Shown here: piece after piece, positions 1-12,794 of the stretch | How positions within the stretch are numbered: position 1 is the first letter of the stretch | Layout of the letters: every line of letters starts with the position of its first letter | Assembly (NCBI GenBank): GCA_030272155.1 | Contig: CP126204.1 | Location: forward strand, 2,905,501 to 2,969,500 | Length of the DNA stretch: 64,000 nt | DNA from: Tetradesmus obliquus | Taxonomy: Eukaryota > Chlorophyta > Chlorophyceae > Sphaeropleales > Scenedesmaceae | Reading direction: 5' to 3' | Program-made: the position numbers and the translations under genes | Notes under the pieces: generated by a model | The model's input: only the letters and a program-made list of their open reading frames with translations | Database searches by the model: none | What the model was told of the DNA's origin: nothing

Positions 1-372
1 ACCAGGCCTACCTTTGCCCTTGTCTGGCAAACCACAAGCAGAACAGCGTGAGGTTGAGCAGGGTTAGCAGCTGCTGGCGCATGGGGCTTGCAACTAGTAT
101 GCAATGCATGCACAGCCCAGCCGAGTTCAAGTGCGTTTAATCAGGCGCAGCCCGGCTAGGATTGAGAGAGCAGGTAGCTATATCTAGCCATGCTACCTGA
201 GGCAACAAAGGCAGGCATGCATGTTGACAGCCAGCTTGCACGCATGCGCACATCACATGGCCTGTGCTTTGCCTTTGGCTTGGCAGGCTGCTACTGTGCT
301 GCAAGCTGCTGCTGCTCATTGCTCTGGTTGCTCACCTTCTGTAACCTGTACCTGCTGCTGCTGCTGCCGCAG

Positions 373-466
373 GGGCTTCCCCGTGCAGCACTTTGTAAGC
401 AACCGTGCCGGCCTTGTGGTGGCCTTCTGGGGCTGGGCGCTGCTGCTGTTTGTCCCAGCACTCACA

Positions 467-529
<63 letters not shown>

Positions 530-617
530 AGGGGCTTCCCGTGGAGCACTTTGCCTCCAACCGTGCCGGCCTTGTGGTGGCGTTCTGGGTGCTGCTTCTC
601 TTTGTTTGAGCCACTCA

Positions 618-656
<39 letters not shown>

Positions 657-760
657 GCTGCTGCAGGGGCTTCCCAGTGCAGCACTTTGCCTCCAACCGG
701 CCCGGCCTTGTGGTGGCGTTCTGGGGCTGGGCGCTGCTGCTGGGCCGCGTGCAGATCAGC
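373..760 (+). repeat. Exon-echo array, 3 copies, dioxygenase exon start
   Basis: Copies begin at 373, 532 and 667, each straight after a CTG run ending in CAG. They encode variants of a GFPVQHFASNR segment. Only the third continues into the rest of the exon. Spacing is 159 and 135 bp; the differences are mostly CTG run length. Confidence 0.85.
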
Positions 761-1747
761 CAGACCGACTGGAACAGCAAGGGCGAGGTGTTTGGCTCCA
801 TCTTCAACCACGTCACCGTGGGACGCTTTGCTGACAGTGAGCTACTGAGCTGCTAGTCTATTTGTGTTTTTGAGGCGTACTGCAGGCTGCACTGCGACCA
901 GCTGCGCTGGCACTCGGCTTCATCTGTAGTCATGTCACTGTGGGGCGCTTTGCTGACGGTGAGTGGCGGGGCTGCCAGTTTTTGTTTTGAGGCTTACTGT
1001 AGCCTACAGTGCGACCAGCTGCAGTGGCACTTGCCTTCACCTGTAGTCATGTCCCTGTAGGGGGCCTTAGCTGATGGTGAGCGTCAGGCTGGCGGGCGCT
1101 GCGCTGCAGACCTGCGGGCAATATGTGGACATGTGGTGCACCATGATGTGTCGGCGTGACAGCTGCAATGGCGGTGGAGCGAGAGTGTAATGGTGACTTA
1201 CCTGCGTGGTGCTACATTGCAGCTCTTGATCGCATCAAACGTGACAATGCTGCCGCCGCCACTGCTGCTGCTGCCGCCGCCGCCACTGCTGCTGCTGCTG
1301 GCTGCAGTGTACACGGAGCCTCACAACGAGTACACCAAGAAGGGCGATGACAAGAAGCTCTCCTTCCACAGCGACCAGGTGAGGCAGCAAATTGCAACTT
1401 GTTTAGGCTTATGTATGTTGGTATTGCTATGCTTCTCAGCTTCAACCTGAGGTAAGAGGTTCAGAGACAGTAGAGTGATGGTGAGAAGCTCTCCTTCAAG
1501 AGCGACCAGGTAGGGCAGCCCCTGAATTGGAAAGCGGGTGTTGTATGTTGCTGTCGCTATGCTTCTCATCTTCCAACTTCGAGTTCGTGCTGTGAGCGAG
1601 AAGTAGCACAGAAATGGTACCAGCTGTGTATAGAGTAGCAGGGATGGACATTGTGTGCTCGCAAGGTCAACAGCCGCCTGTTTATGCGGAGGTGTGCAGC
1701 CGCAGTTACACAATGTCATACACATCTAGCCCCTGTTGCTGCTGCCA

Positions 1748-1799
<52 letters not shown>

Positions 1800-3409
1800 G
1801 CCACCGCCGTCAGGGCGCCACTCACCTGATTGCGCTGCTGTCGCTGAGTGCTGCCACGCTGCTGCTGCTGCCGCCGCCAGGGAGCCACCGACCTGATTGC
1901 GCTGCTGTCGCTGAGTGCTGCCAAGGAGGGCGGCGAGTCGCAGCTGGTGTCGGCCATCACCATCCACAATGAGCTGCTGCGGCGCGGGCGCAAGGTGCGC
2001 ACATTGTATATTGATGTATATGGTGATGTGTAGGTCTGCCATGCATTGCTGTGTTGATGGCAGTTGACTGGTGTCGGCCATCGCCATACACAACGAGCTG
2101 CTGCGGCGTGGGCGCAAGGTGTGCACAAAATAGACCAGTGTTATGGCCTTTACAAAGGTTCCATGTGCACTGCCTTGGCAACGGCAGCTAGTGTCAGCCA
2201 TCGCCATCCACAACGAGCTGCTGCGACGCAGGCGCAAGGTGGGTTAGCCATTAAAGGGTTCGGTCACAGTGGCATGTCAGCATGAGTTCCATGCACAACT
2301 GTTTATGATGTATTCTACAACATCAGCCGCATCAGACGACCAAATGGCCATCACACGCCCTGCAGCAAACCACCGCTTTCAACGTAGAAGCTATGGTGTG
2401 CTATAAGCTAACGCACACCTTTTCATCCCTGCTGCCTGGCACTCCTGTATGTGCTGACACGTGCAACACATTGTGTGACGTGTTACCCTGCATGTTATGT
2501 AACATGTCGTGTAAAAGGATGTGGTGGAGGTGTTGCCGCGCCAGGCATCTGGCACATGGTCAAGCAGGGGACGCCGCGCATATGAAACACCTCAGAACAC
2601 ATGTTACGCCACCTCATGTTTAAAAATTTGTGACATGTTATCTGCTGCTTGTTATTATTCTTTTGTAACAGGACCTGGTGGAGGTGCTGTCCACGCCAGG
2701 CATCTGGCACACGGCCAAGCAGGAGACGCAGCGCAGCGCCCTGCCTAATGCTGACGGCAGCTATGCTGAGTATGAGGAGACGCAGCCCTTTGAGTACCAT
2801 GGCGGCTACCTCAGCGTGCACTTCGGGGCCAGGAAGTTTGCAGGTGTGGCCATGCGGCATACATTATAATGTTCACAGTAGAGATAATCACGCGTATTTG
2901 TTATTTACCAGGATGAGGGTGCCCTTATGCAGCTGACCCAGCTAAGCTCGCATAACATGCTCCTGTGGTACGCCAGCACGTTGGGCTGGCAGAATGACAC
3001 CTGCAGGAGGAGGTCAGTTGGGTTGTCGCCCTCGCTTTTCATCCTTTGCTGACGTCTCTGCCCACAATCATCCTCACTTTTTGATGCGCTGCAGACACGG
3101 CCAAGCAGCTGACCCCTCTGCAGGAGGAGGCCATCTGGGCAGTGGCTGCCATCGCAGAGGACCCTGCCTTCCACCTGAGCCTCAAGCTGGAGCCAGGGGA
3201 CGTTGAGCTGCTTCGTGAGTTGCGATGTTTGTATTGTTCAATTGATCACTCGTAGAAGAACTTATGGTTGAGTATAATCATTAGGATGACGTCACACAGG
3301 TGCAGGTGTTTACCTACCTAGGTGTATACGTACATAGGCATGGAAGGGGTGGTCCCTGCCTTCATGTGAGATGGTGGACGGCAGTAACTGCCACCTGGTT
3401 GCTTACATG

Positions 3410-3466
<57 letters not shown>

Positions 3467-3678
3467 AGACAACCCCAGCACATTCCACGCACGCACCCAC
3501 GTGGTGGATGGGCACCAACCACCACATGCTTATCCAAATGCTGCTGCTGCTGCTGCCGTCGCTGCTGCTGCTGCAGACAACCCCAGCACCTTCCATGCTC
3601 GCACTCACGTGGTTGACGGTACCAACCGCCACCTGGTGCGCTGGTGGGTGCACTGCCCCCCCCGCAGATGCTTACATG

Positions 3679-3710
<32 letters not shown>

Positions 3711-4269
3711 TTGCCGCTGCTCCTGCTGCTGCTGCTCCTGCTGCTGCTGCTGCCGCAGACAACCCCAGCACCTTCCATGCCCGCACCCACGTGGTTGACG
3801 GTACCAACCGCCACCTGGTGCGCTGGTGGGTGCACAGCGACAGCAACAAGCGGCCTGTGGCACCACACTACGCGCCACGCAGCAACGTGGGAGACATTGG
3901 CGGGTGAGTGAGCGCTGGGATGAAGCTGAGTTGGATTTTCACAGGCGGCCTGTGTACTAAGCGCGCGCATGGGGCAGTGTATGTTGACACACGCTGTATG
4001 CGATGTGAGCAATGCCGAGCGCTACAAACAATGCAGACTTATGCAGCCTGCTGTTTCCAGCTTCATACCCGCATCGACAAATTGGCTTGCAGAACATCTC
4101 ACGTAACAGCACTGCTGCCGCTGCTGCCACTGTTGCTGCTGCCGCTGCTGCTGCCGCCTGCTGCTGCTGCAGCTTCCTGGTGCCGCACTACCCCGACCTG
4201 TCCAAGCAGCGGCTGCCGCTATACCCCTACAGCAGGCACGACGGCTTGGGCCAGTCACATGTGGAGTGA
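667..4269 (+). CDS. TauD/TfdA-family Fe(II)/2-oxoglutarate dioxygenase-like protein, 3' part of gene
   Basis: Exons 667-836, 1308-1378, 1881-1994, 2672-2843, 3095-3214, 3759-3903 and 4173-4269 join with matching phases, giving about 296 residues to the stop. The 5' exons were not found and probably lie left of the window. The family hydroxylates small organic acids using Fe(II), O2 and 2-oxoglutarate; the substrate here cannot be read. Visible motifs are the metal-binding pair in FHSD (exon 1308-1378), a distal His in TFHART and the RHLVRWW stretch in exon 3759-3903. The order matches the complete paralogue at 44517-49552. Compared with that paralogue, a loop of about 15 residues between exons 2672-2843 and 3095-3214 seems to be missing. 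An open segment in that intron (2912 to about 3000) could be a lost or alternative exon, but it meets a stop in the phase left by the preceding exon. Most exons are flanked by partial copies of themselves. Confidence 0.72.
1811..2240 (+). repeat. Exon echoes flanking both ends of dioxygenase exon 1881-1994
   Basis: An upstream echo (about 1811-1860) repeats the exon start, an ALLSLSAA segment. Two downstream echoes (about 2064-2116 and 2190-2239) repeat the exon end, an IHNELLRRGRK segment, and each keeps a GT directly after the final AAG. The copies therefore extend outward on both sides of the functional exon. Confidence 0.82.
3368..3845 (+). repeat. Exon-echo array, 4 copies, around the distal-His exon
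   Basis: A diverged partial copy lies at about 3368-3410. Acceptor-bearing copies start at 3469, 3577 and 3759. The shared core is HNPSTFHARTHVVDG once the split codon is restored. The last copy continues in frame to the donor at 3904. CTG runs separate the units. Confidence 0.85.
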
Positions 4270-4445
4270 GGCATGTACAGGCATGCCGCATCGGCGATGC
4301 TGGCAGCCAGTCCTGGGCCCCGAGCCCAGACCATCCTTCAATGTCGGCCGCTTGGAGTGAAGGCCTAGGCCCGGCACACGTGGAGTGAAGCCTTGAGCTA
4401 GTCCCACGTGGAGTGAAGCTTTGAGCAAGTCCCATGTGGAGTGAG
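4251..4445 (+). repeat. Stop-codon echoes after the first dioxygenase gene
   Basis: The last coding bases and stop (CACATGTGGAGTGA at 4256-4269) recur three times in diverged form at about 4376, 4408 and 4434, all downstream of the stop. This is an echo of a gene end and not of a splice site. Confidence 0.75.
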
Positions 4446-5482
4446 GCATGCGATGATGACTGTCATGGTCCTGCATGATGCACCAATACATAGCTATGTT
4501 GCATGAGGCCCTAGTCCTGTCGGTTTCTTGTGTGAAGCATGATCTTGGCTTGAAGTCCAGTGGACGTGTAGTGGCATCACACCACACACTAAGAAAAACA
4601 TAGGATGTCACGACAGCGTTGGTGGCGGCTGCCAGCCATTTCATCGAGTAATGTGCTGGACGCTGAGTCTGATTGGGCTGACTGGTCCTGTGCAGAGTCG
4701 CTTTATGTTGATGGTATGTGCGGCTCACTGTGCGGCACTCAACAACAAGTTTAATGTGGATTGATAGTTTCAACTGCACTGCTGGGATATGCGCTGGCTG
4801 TCGTGGCTTGTACGCCTGGTTGCTACACAGATGTACTGGTTGTGGTTGGCAACCATCGTGGCATCTGCTGCTGCCGTGCCAACGTGGCAAGCATGCAGAA
4901 GCACCCTGTTATGCACAGTCTTGGCTGCGGTGCAATAAGCGCGCTGCTGTACACTTAGTACGCCGACCTGTACTTGCTACTTGTACAATAACAAGTACAC
5001 TGTAACACTGTTGGTTGACTGTTACGCTCCACGCTGTTGATCTGACAGCACCCTGCAGCTGGCAACAGTGGCCGTGGCAAGGCCCGTGCCCGCAATGTCT
5101 TGGCCTGTCCACTCTTGATTCGTCATTCTGAACGCTGTTGTGACGCCACAACTCCGTTTCAGCTGCTAGCACTGGGAGTCAACACCACCGTCATACAAGG
5201 CAAATGACAAGGTGAATACAACGTAACACATGGAAGACCATGCACCCCTGGCACCTATGCATGCGCATCGGTGACAATAGCGTGCCACAACCAAGCCAAG
5301 CTGTGTTTTTGGCAAGCCTATGGCACCTAGTGACAGTATGCCTGTCTCGCCACCGGCGACACAGCGCTCTGTAGATAACTGCCAGCAGAGCCTGGCAACA
5401 AACACCAGCATGCCCCGGCACAGCCAGCTACTCAATCTATTAGCCACAGAAGTCTCTTCTACACCAGATTGCGTGTGTCACT
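4446..5482. other. Convergent intergenic stretch
   Basis: Lies between the + strand dioxygenase and the - strand zinc-finger gene. I see no exon with family similarity or a consistent splice structure here, and no RNA gene. It is less triplet-rich than its neighbours. Confidence 0.5.
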
Positions 5483-6444
5483 TCATCTGCGCACAAGCGA
5501 AGGCAGCTGCTGCGACAGTGCATTCAGGTTTGCCATCTTACGGCCGGCCCCCGGCCGCTGCTGCTGCTGCTGCTGCTTCCCGCCCGCATCCTGCCCCACC
5601 CCTGCAGCCGCCACCATCTGCTGCTGCATCTGCATCTGCTGCGAGTACGCAGCAAACTGCCCTGCTGCTGCTGCCGCCGCGCCTGCCGCACCTCCCGGCA
5701 GTAATCCTGCCATGGGATTAGCCATTCCTGGCAAGCTAGGCACCATTCCTGCAGGCACAGAAGGGTTTGGGATCATCCCAAGCTGCCCTTGAGGCCTCGG
5801 CCAGCCTGCTGGACTGAAAGGCAGCGACTGAGAGCCGCCACGTGCTAAGGCGGCAGCAGCAGCAGCATTCATCCCTGCTGCTGCTGCTGATGTGGCTAGT
5901 GCAGCAGGAGGCTCTAGAAAGGCCTGTGCCTGGTGTTGGATACTGCTGATCAGCTTCGCAGTGGGATTGCCTGCTGCCGCACCCTGCTGCTGCTGCTGCG
6001 ATTGAGGTGGTGATGATACTGTAGGTACCCAGCCGCCGGCCACCTGCTGCTGCTGGCCCTGTGCAGCCGCCGCCGCTGCTGCTGCTGCCGCCGCCTGCTG
6101 CGCTGCCATCATAGGGTTGAACATCATAGGGTTGAAGCCTGGATATGGCAGCGGCATAGGCATTGTAGGGAATCCCGAGGGCAGCATAGGAGGGCTTAGC
6201 ATAGCTCCAGAGCCCATTCGCTGCATCGCAGCCTGCTGCTGCTGCCATGCTGCCATTGCCATCTGCTGCTGCTGCTGGTGCTGCTGGTCCAGGGGGTTTG
6301 ACAGACCACCCATCGCTGCGGATGCTGCTATTGCTGCTGCTGCCGCTGCCGTTGCCGCAGCGCTTGCTTGTGCTGCTTGTGATGTTGGGACAGGTACCAT
6401 GCCGTTAGCAAAGGCAGGCGCCTTCAGCCATCCACCCTCCAAGC

Positions 6445-6478
<34 letters not shown>

Positions 6479-6664
6479 TGGCATCCAATCAGTCAAGCTG
6501 CCTACCCGCTGGCCAGAGGCCTTGTTGCTACCAGCAGCTGCCTGTTTCTGCTGCTGCTGCTGCCTCTGCTGTGGCACCCAACCAGAGCTGCCACCTCCAC
6601 CTGCTGCTGCAGCAGCACCTGTGCCTGCCCCAGGAGTAGGCATGAAGCCAGGCAGCAGCTTACT

Positions 6665-6706
<42 letters not shown>

Positions 6707-8818
6707 AGGCACCCAGGCACCCCCTGCAGCAGCGGCAGCGCCGGGTGTAGGAACGAAGCCTGCTGGCACCTGCTGCTGCTGCTGCTGCTGCTTAGGCTGC
6801 TGCTGCACTGTGTAGTGCCCAGGCCCAAGCATAGATCCACTGCTGGGAGACACTACCCCACTATAGCCCTGCCACTGCTGCTGCTGCTGCTTTTTCTTTG
6901 GATCCTCGGGCATGACATGCTGCATCTGCTGCTGCTGCTGTGTGCTGCTGTGTGGGTTGCTGTGCTGCCAGTGTGATGCTGGCATTGCTAGCCAAGTGCT
7001 GCTCGAGGCTCCAGCAGCACGTACTGGAACCATGCCCTTTGGCAAAGCCGCCTGTTGCTGCTGCTGCTGCTGCTGCTGCTGACCTGAACCTGCTGGCGCT
7101 GGCGCTGCTGCTGCTGCTGAGGGGCTGCCGAAACCACCTGCTGTAAACATTGGATCATTGCCCAAATCAAGCAGATCGTCGGGGATGTCGCCTAGATCTG
7201 TGTCGATCAGCATCAGGTTCTGGCTATCCTGCCGCTGTGCCTGCTGCTGCGCCTGCTGTTGCCGTGTCAGCGGCTGCTGCTGCTGCTGCTGTTGCTGCTG
7301 CTGTTGGCCCCTACGAGGCCGCTGTGTAGCAATTGAGCCACTCGCACTTGCACTACCACTACCAGTACCAGCCGCCGCTGCTGCGCTGGTTGTTGAGTAG
7401 TTAATGCAGCGCTTGGGTGGGGCCTGAGGCTTCTGCTTTGCCTTTGCAGCAGCCTGCTTGGCTGCACCCTGCTTGCCTGGCTGCTTCCCATGCTTGCTGC
7501 TGTTTGAAGCGGCACCCAAGCTCGCCGACGCTGCTGCTGCTGCTGCCCTGCTGCCAGCTGCATGTGCCGGCACTCGCAGTGGCGCTGCTGCTGCCCCTGC
7601 TGCTGCATTTGTGGTTCGTCCTGCTGCTGCAAGCATCTTGGCAGGGGGCCCAGAGAAGCTGGTTGAGCCTGCATGCGGCCGCTTGCTGCCTGCAGTGCTG
7701 CTGCTGCCGCCCGCTGCTGCTGCTGCCGATCTGGTGTGTGCTGCTGCTGAAGCGACCAGCAGGTGTGTGTTGAAGGTGTCTAGCAATGCAGCAAGGTTGC
7801 CTCGCGGCCGCCTGCGAGAGCGATGCAACAGAATGCAGCGCAAAGAGTAGGTAAGTAGGACAACTCACAAAGGTTCGATGCTCAGCATGTGCAAGGGTGT
7901 GCAAACATGATCACATACTTTCTGCACCGTCACTGGCGCAGCTATGTGGCACATCAGCGAACCCTTGCATGGACGCACCGTGTTCGCTGCACTCTATTTT
8001 CGCATCCACTTCTACTCTTCCACACACCCTGCCACAGCAAACCTACACTCAGCACAACACATCAGCACATCACACCAAATTGCATCATTATTGTCATATC
8101 CAGTGCGGTACCACTTACCTGTGTGGTGCCAGGGACCTCCGCCGCCTGCCATGTGGAGCAGCAGCACCAGGGTGACCCTCCATGCCTACCACAAGCATTA
8201 AAGAAGACCCCACCCCTCTGCTGCCCCTGCCGGCCCCTGCAAGCACTGCCGCATCGCTGCTGCTGCCGCTGCCGGCAGCGCCGCCGTTGCTGCTGCTGCT
8301 GAAGCCGCGCTGCTGCTGCTGCTGCTGCTGCTGCTGCAGGACGGTAATACCCCCGCCCACCCCGCTGGCAGCAGCAGCAGCAGCAGCGCTGTTTCCTGCA
8401 AGGCCATACTCAGGCGGGATCGCAGGTGTGGGCAGCCGCGGTGCAGGTGACAGCTCTACAGTAAACCCCGGATCGCCCCGCAGCTTAGGTGACAATGACC
8501 TCACCAAACCAACACCCCCAGCAGCACCAGTACCTGCCAGCTGGTGTGTTACTATGGCACCCGGGGGCAGCTGCCCAGGCGCTAAACCCCCTGCTAAACC
8601 CAGGCCAGACAGCGAAGGAGCCTTCAGCAGCGGCTTAGGCAGGGGAGGCTTGCCTGCTGCTGCACTTGCGACATCTACTGCTGCTGCTCCATACGCCATG
8701 GCATTCAAAACAGCGCTGCCTGCACCATGCAGGGAGCTTCCAGGGCCATAGCTGCCAGCTGCTGCTGCTGCTGCACTGCCGGCGTAGCTTGCAGCTAGCA
8801 AGCCACCAGAAGCCCCAT

Positions 8819-8853
<35 letters not shown>

Positions 8854-9929
8854 CCGCCCAAGCCACCCCTGCTTCCTGCAAGCAAGGCTGCAGAGCCATT
8901 TGCAGATAGCTTTGGAGTACCTGCCCTGTTAGGGTTCAGGTTGCTTGCACCACGCTTGCTCTTGCTGCCGTGTGAACCCCGCAGCGCAGCAGCAGTACCC
9001 CCAGCGCTGCGGTTGCTGGTGGTGCTGATAGGCGGCGTTGACGGCCGCGCCTGTGCTGCTGCTTTGGCTGCCAATGCGGCTGCTTGCTTCTCTGCTAGGG
9101 CTTTGCGAGCTGCGCAGCGCTGCTGGTGAAGCCTGAAACGCAGCGCGAGCACGGGCCGCTTGCAGGAGCTGCAGCTGACCAGCATCGGCGCTGCTGCTGC
9201 AGCTGCTGCTGCCGCTGCTTGCAGGACACTGCTGGCGTTGGCGCCTGCTGCGTCGCCTGCTCCCTGATGCTGCTGCTGCTGCTTCAGCTGTTCTAAGCTA
9301 GCTGCATCTCCGGTTGCTGAGTGATTGGGGCTACTGCTGCTGTTGTTAGGGCAGTTGTGGTTGGGGTGACAGTCTCCTGCAAGGCATTGCTTGCTGCTGC
9401 AGGCAGCAGCACCATCTGCTGCTCCAACAACTGCCCCATTCGCTTGCTGCTCCTGCTTGATTCCCTGGTCTTGCTGCTGCTGCTGCTGTTTGTGCGCCTG
9501 ATCCTGCCATTGCTGCCGCTGCTGCTGCCGCTCCTGCTGCTTCTGGAGCACCACTTCCTGCAGCCAACCTAGCTCAGAGTGGTGAGTGTATGTTGTGCTG
9601 TCTAGCAGGTGCAGTGTTGCCTGCAGCTGCTTCAGGGACTCTGCGGCCTGTTGCAGCTGCTCCTTGGTGCATTCTGATGCTGATGCGGCCTTTGCTGCTG
9701 CTGCTGCTGCTGCCTGGTTTGTGCTGGCTGAACAGGGATCGCCTGTGCTGACACAGCTGCAGCAGCACAAAAGCAGTGGCAGAACTCAACAACACAAACA
9801 AGGCATGTATGTAGCTCTGCTGGCTGACCGGCTGGCCGCACGTAAAGGTGATAACCATAGCACTGGATTGATGCGGAGCGCGTGGCAGCTTTGACCTGCG
9901 CTGCTTGTGCTGCCAACCGCCGCTGGCAT
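5483..9929 (-). CDS. Large low-complexity protein with an SGF11-like C2HC zinc finger
   Basis: Two long exons, 8119-9742 and 5483-7811, join with matching phase across a GT-AG intron. A short first exon (9896-9929, ATG at 9929) also fits, giving about 1328 aa, but this start is weak. The protein is dominated by Gln, Ala, Gly and Ser runs. The one clear motif, at 9114-9173, is C-x2-C-x11-H-x3-C with a preceding RF. That spacing and the RF match the zinc finger of SGF11 of the SAGA deubiquitinase module; ataxin-7-family fingers are an alternative. Before it is a short helical region at about 9545-9660. The second exon carries only disordered Q-rich tracts plus scattered Pro/Met-rich stretches, the style of transcriptional coactivators. 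A nuclear chromatin role is inference; the residues outside the finger were not recognised. Confidence 0.62.
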
Positions 9930-11768
9930 TGCAACTGTCCTTGCAGGACAGCAGCTGCAGGTTGAAGCGGCAACATGATGGCGGAGCTGATGCACTGCTC
10001 AATACACCTGGTCGGTCTGCACATCTGGCGCTCATCAGCTGCTGGTGTTGCTCTGGCTGCTGTTGTACCAGGGCTTGCAGGAAACTAGCTTGACCAGCTC
10101 TTGCTGAACTTCTGTATGTCTAGCAGTCAGAACCAACAACTGCAACAAAAAGATAGGTGCTGTTGACGCTTGTTCCCACTGGGTGCAGGACCCGCTGCCA
10201 GCAGATTAGGCATGCTGCGTCAACATCCTGTGCTGTGCCTGCTGCATGCTGCTGCTGCCCCAGACTCGACAGCAACAGCTGGGGTGCTGTACTTTGGCTG
10301 CTTCTAGAGCGAAAAACTCACTCTATAAGCCCAGGAGGTGGCTGGCAGTCCTCTTTTGCGAAGCATTCAACCAGGCAGTCGAGCAGCAGCGGACAGTTGC
10401 TGGACCTGATGACCTCTGGCAGGCCAGCAGATACTGCCTCATTGAGCTCTGCGGCAGCAGCAGCGCATGCGTGCAATCGTGACTGTTGGTGCGATCAACA
10501 TGCAAAGCATGTAACAGTAAGATCATGCACTGCTGAAAAGGAGCAGCAGCGCAGGCTCATTTCGAGTGTGAAGAGCATAGTGCTGGTGCCTGGTGCGTAC
10601 CCGACAGGAGCTGATGCCTCCTGGAAGCTGCTGACATGATTACATCAAAAATAAAGCATAGAGAGCACAACAATCCCGTCCCCCTATCATACTGTCCAAC
10701 TTTTCAATGACGGGACTCGAAATATTTGCATTTGACAACAGTAATACCAAAACGTAGGGTGATAATTGTTTCGTGGCGTCCACAGCGGAGGCACAGGAAA
10801 ACCTATCACTGGCATGTGCCAACAAGGCAGGTCAGGACAAGGGTGCAGCGTCTGTCTTGGGGCATGGTCTGTGCTGAGTCACGATCTTTGTTTAAAACAA
10901 CTATGCAGTTCAAATGCAGCTAAGAAATCTACGAGTACCCTCTGCCCACAGTACAGCTGTGACTGCTCAATGCTGTGCTGGCGTCATGTGCTGCCAATGT
11001 TGTTGGCCACAATGCTCACGCACCAACAGCGACTAATGCATGTACAAACTGCTACACATTGAACGTAATATAAACCTATAGATAAACATAGCACAGTCTG
11101 GGGTTGTCTGTCGTTTAGTCTCGTACTCAAATCATGTAGACAGTTGCCTTGCAAACTGCTGAACTGGCTGCAGCATCCACACGCAAGCTCAACAAGCATG
11201 CAAGCTGACAGCTGCCAAAATAACCTAGCAGGCTGCAGGCTGCACTGCAGCCACGCAGGGTGAACCAGGGAGACACACGCTGCACAAATACTGGAGCGTG
11301 TCATACAGTCTGTCATATCACAGTGCATGCCGCATGGCGGCGCCATCATCACCTTGCCAATCACGGCTGCTGGCAGAATAGTCTGCCAGCCCTAATGTAC
11401 ACCTAATGTACAGCCGCATGCAGCTCATCTAAGCAAGCTTAGCAACAGCCCTAAACCAACACGTGTCACCCAAAAGAAGACAACCCTGCCTACATTGCTG
11501 CTGGCTAGCATATTTTGAGTATGCATATGCGCTGCCAGCAGAGAATACAGCAGCATACTAGGCAGCAGCTGCTGCCTAACCAGAAAATGCAGCAGCTGTA
11601 ACACAACACGGCTGTACAATGATGACCAATGGCACAGCAGCGCACGCATATTCTCAACAATCACTGAAGCGAGCTCACTCCTCCCAGCCAATGCAGAAGT
11701 ATGTTGTGACCCTTTGAGGGTCTCGTCAGCGTCGGACTGGGGTTCCCACTCCATTGATGAATGGAGTA
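9930..11768. other. Stretch between two - strand genes, no gene recognised
   Basis: Holds the upstream region of the zinc-finger gene and the 3' flank of the propeller gene. Short open frames exist on both strands, but none shows a recognisable domain or a supported splice pattern. Additional 5' exons of the zinc-finger gene could lie at 9950-10600. Confidence 0.45.
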
Positions 11769-11769
11769 T

Positions 11770-11774
11770 TTACA
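11770..11774 (-). terminator. Possible TGTAA polyadenylation signal of the propeller gene
   Basis: TGTAA on the - strand, about 530 bases after the stop at 12301 and just beyond the tail echoes. TGTAA is the usual signal in chlorophyte algae. Position only; weak support. Confidence 0.3.
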
Positions 11775-11812
11775 ATGACACGACAAATAATAACTACAAA
11801 CTGAAGGCCAGG

Positions 11813-12430
11813 TTGCATCAGTCCCAGCAGGGCAGCAGCTGCAGCCTGCACAGCACCGCATCCAGCACAGCCTGCTGCAGCTGAGGCACCTTCAGTGCTG
11901 CAGCCAGCCGCCCCGGCAGGCACTGCGCCAGCCCTGCGCTGCCAACCATCATGCAAAACAGACGCCCAGCTCTATGCAACCGCCACATCCAGAGCCTGTC
12001 AACACCTTGCGTGCCACACATGTATGCACAAATGGATACATAGACGAGTCCTGCTGACAGAGAGCTGGGTGAGTCAGTACCGCATCCAACACAGCCTGCT
12101 GCAGCTGGGGCACCTTCAACGCCTTCGCTAGCCGCCCCGGCAGGCACTGCGCCAGCCTTGCGCTGCAAACCATCATGCCCAACCATATGCCCAGCTCTGT
12201 GCAGCCGCCACATTCAGAACCTATCAACACCTTGTGTGCCATACACGTACTGCACAAATGGATACATAGACGAGTCCTGCTGACAGAAAGCCAGGTTGCA
12301 TCAGTCCCAGCAGGGCAGCAGCTGCAGCCTGCACAGCACAGCATCCAGCACAGCCTGCTGCAGCTGAGGCACCTTCAGTGCTGCAGCCAGCCGCCCCGGC
12401 AGGCACTGCGCCAGCCCTGCACTCTGCAGC
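11813..12430 (-). repeat. Terminal-exon echo array, 3 copies, propeller gene
   Basis: The last stretch of coding sequence (about 12301-12425, encoding a LPGRLAAALKVPQLQ segment) recurs downstream of the stop at about 12080-12170 and 11820-11930. Intervening sequence is shared too, for example around 12015-12060 and 12246-12288. Unit length is roughly 230-240 bp. The third copy is nearly identical to the coding copy over its length, including the final residues. Confidence 0.85.
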
Positions 12431-12751
12431 AGCAGCAGCTGCAGCTCCCCTGGCAGCAGCAGCAGCTGCTGCAGCACCCTGCCATCTACTGCTCCCAGCC
12501 TTGCAGGAACTGCCTGCGCATTTCCTGCAAGCTTTCCTGCAAGCTGCTGCTGCTGCTGCTGCTGCTCGTGCAGTACGCTGTCAGCGCCAATGCACAGCCC
12601 GCGAGTGAGCGGGTGCTGCAGCAGCAGCTGCTGCAGGTGCAGCAGCAGCCGTCCTTCCTGTGCAGGGAGCTTCTGCAGGTGCAGCACTGCGCCACACCTT
12701 GAGGCAGCAACAGCCGATGATGCTGCCATTCCAGCCGCCGCAACTGCCGAC

Positions 12752-12794
<43 letters not shown>

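Noticed and set aside
221-856. Continuous 211-codon frame through the left-edge dioxygenase exons
   Set aside because: CTG runs keep all frames open. The frame passes through three echoes of one exon and the introns between them, so it is not a single protein.
2912-3011. Possible extra dioxygenase exon (open segment after TTTACCAG)
   Set aside because: In the phase left by exon 2672-2843 it meets TGA at once, and the model without it closes exactly in frame.
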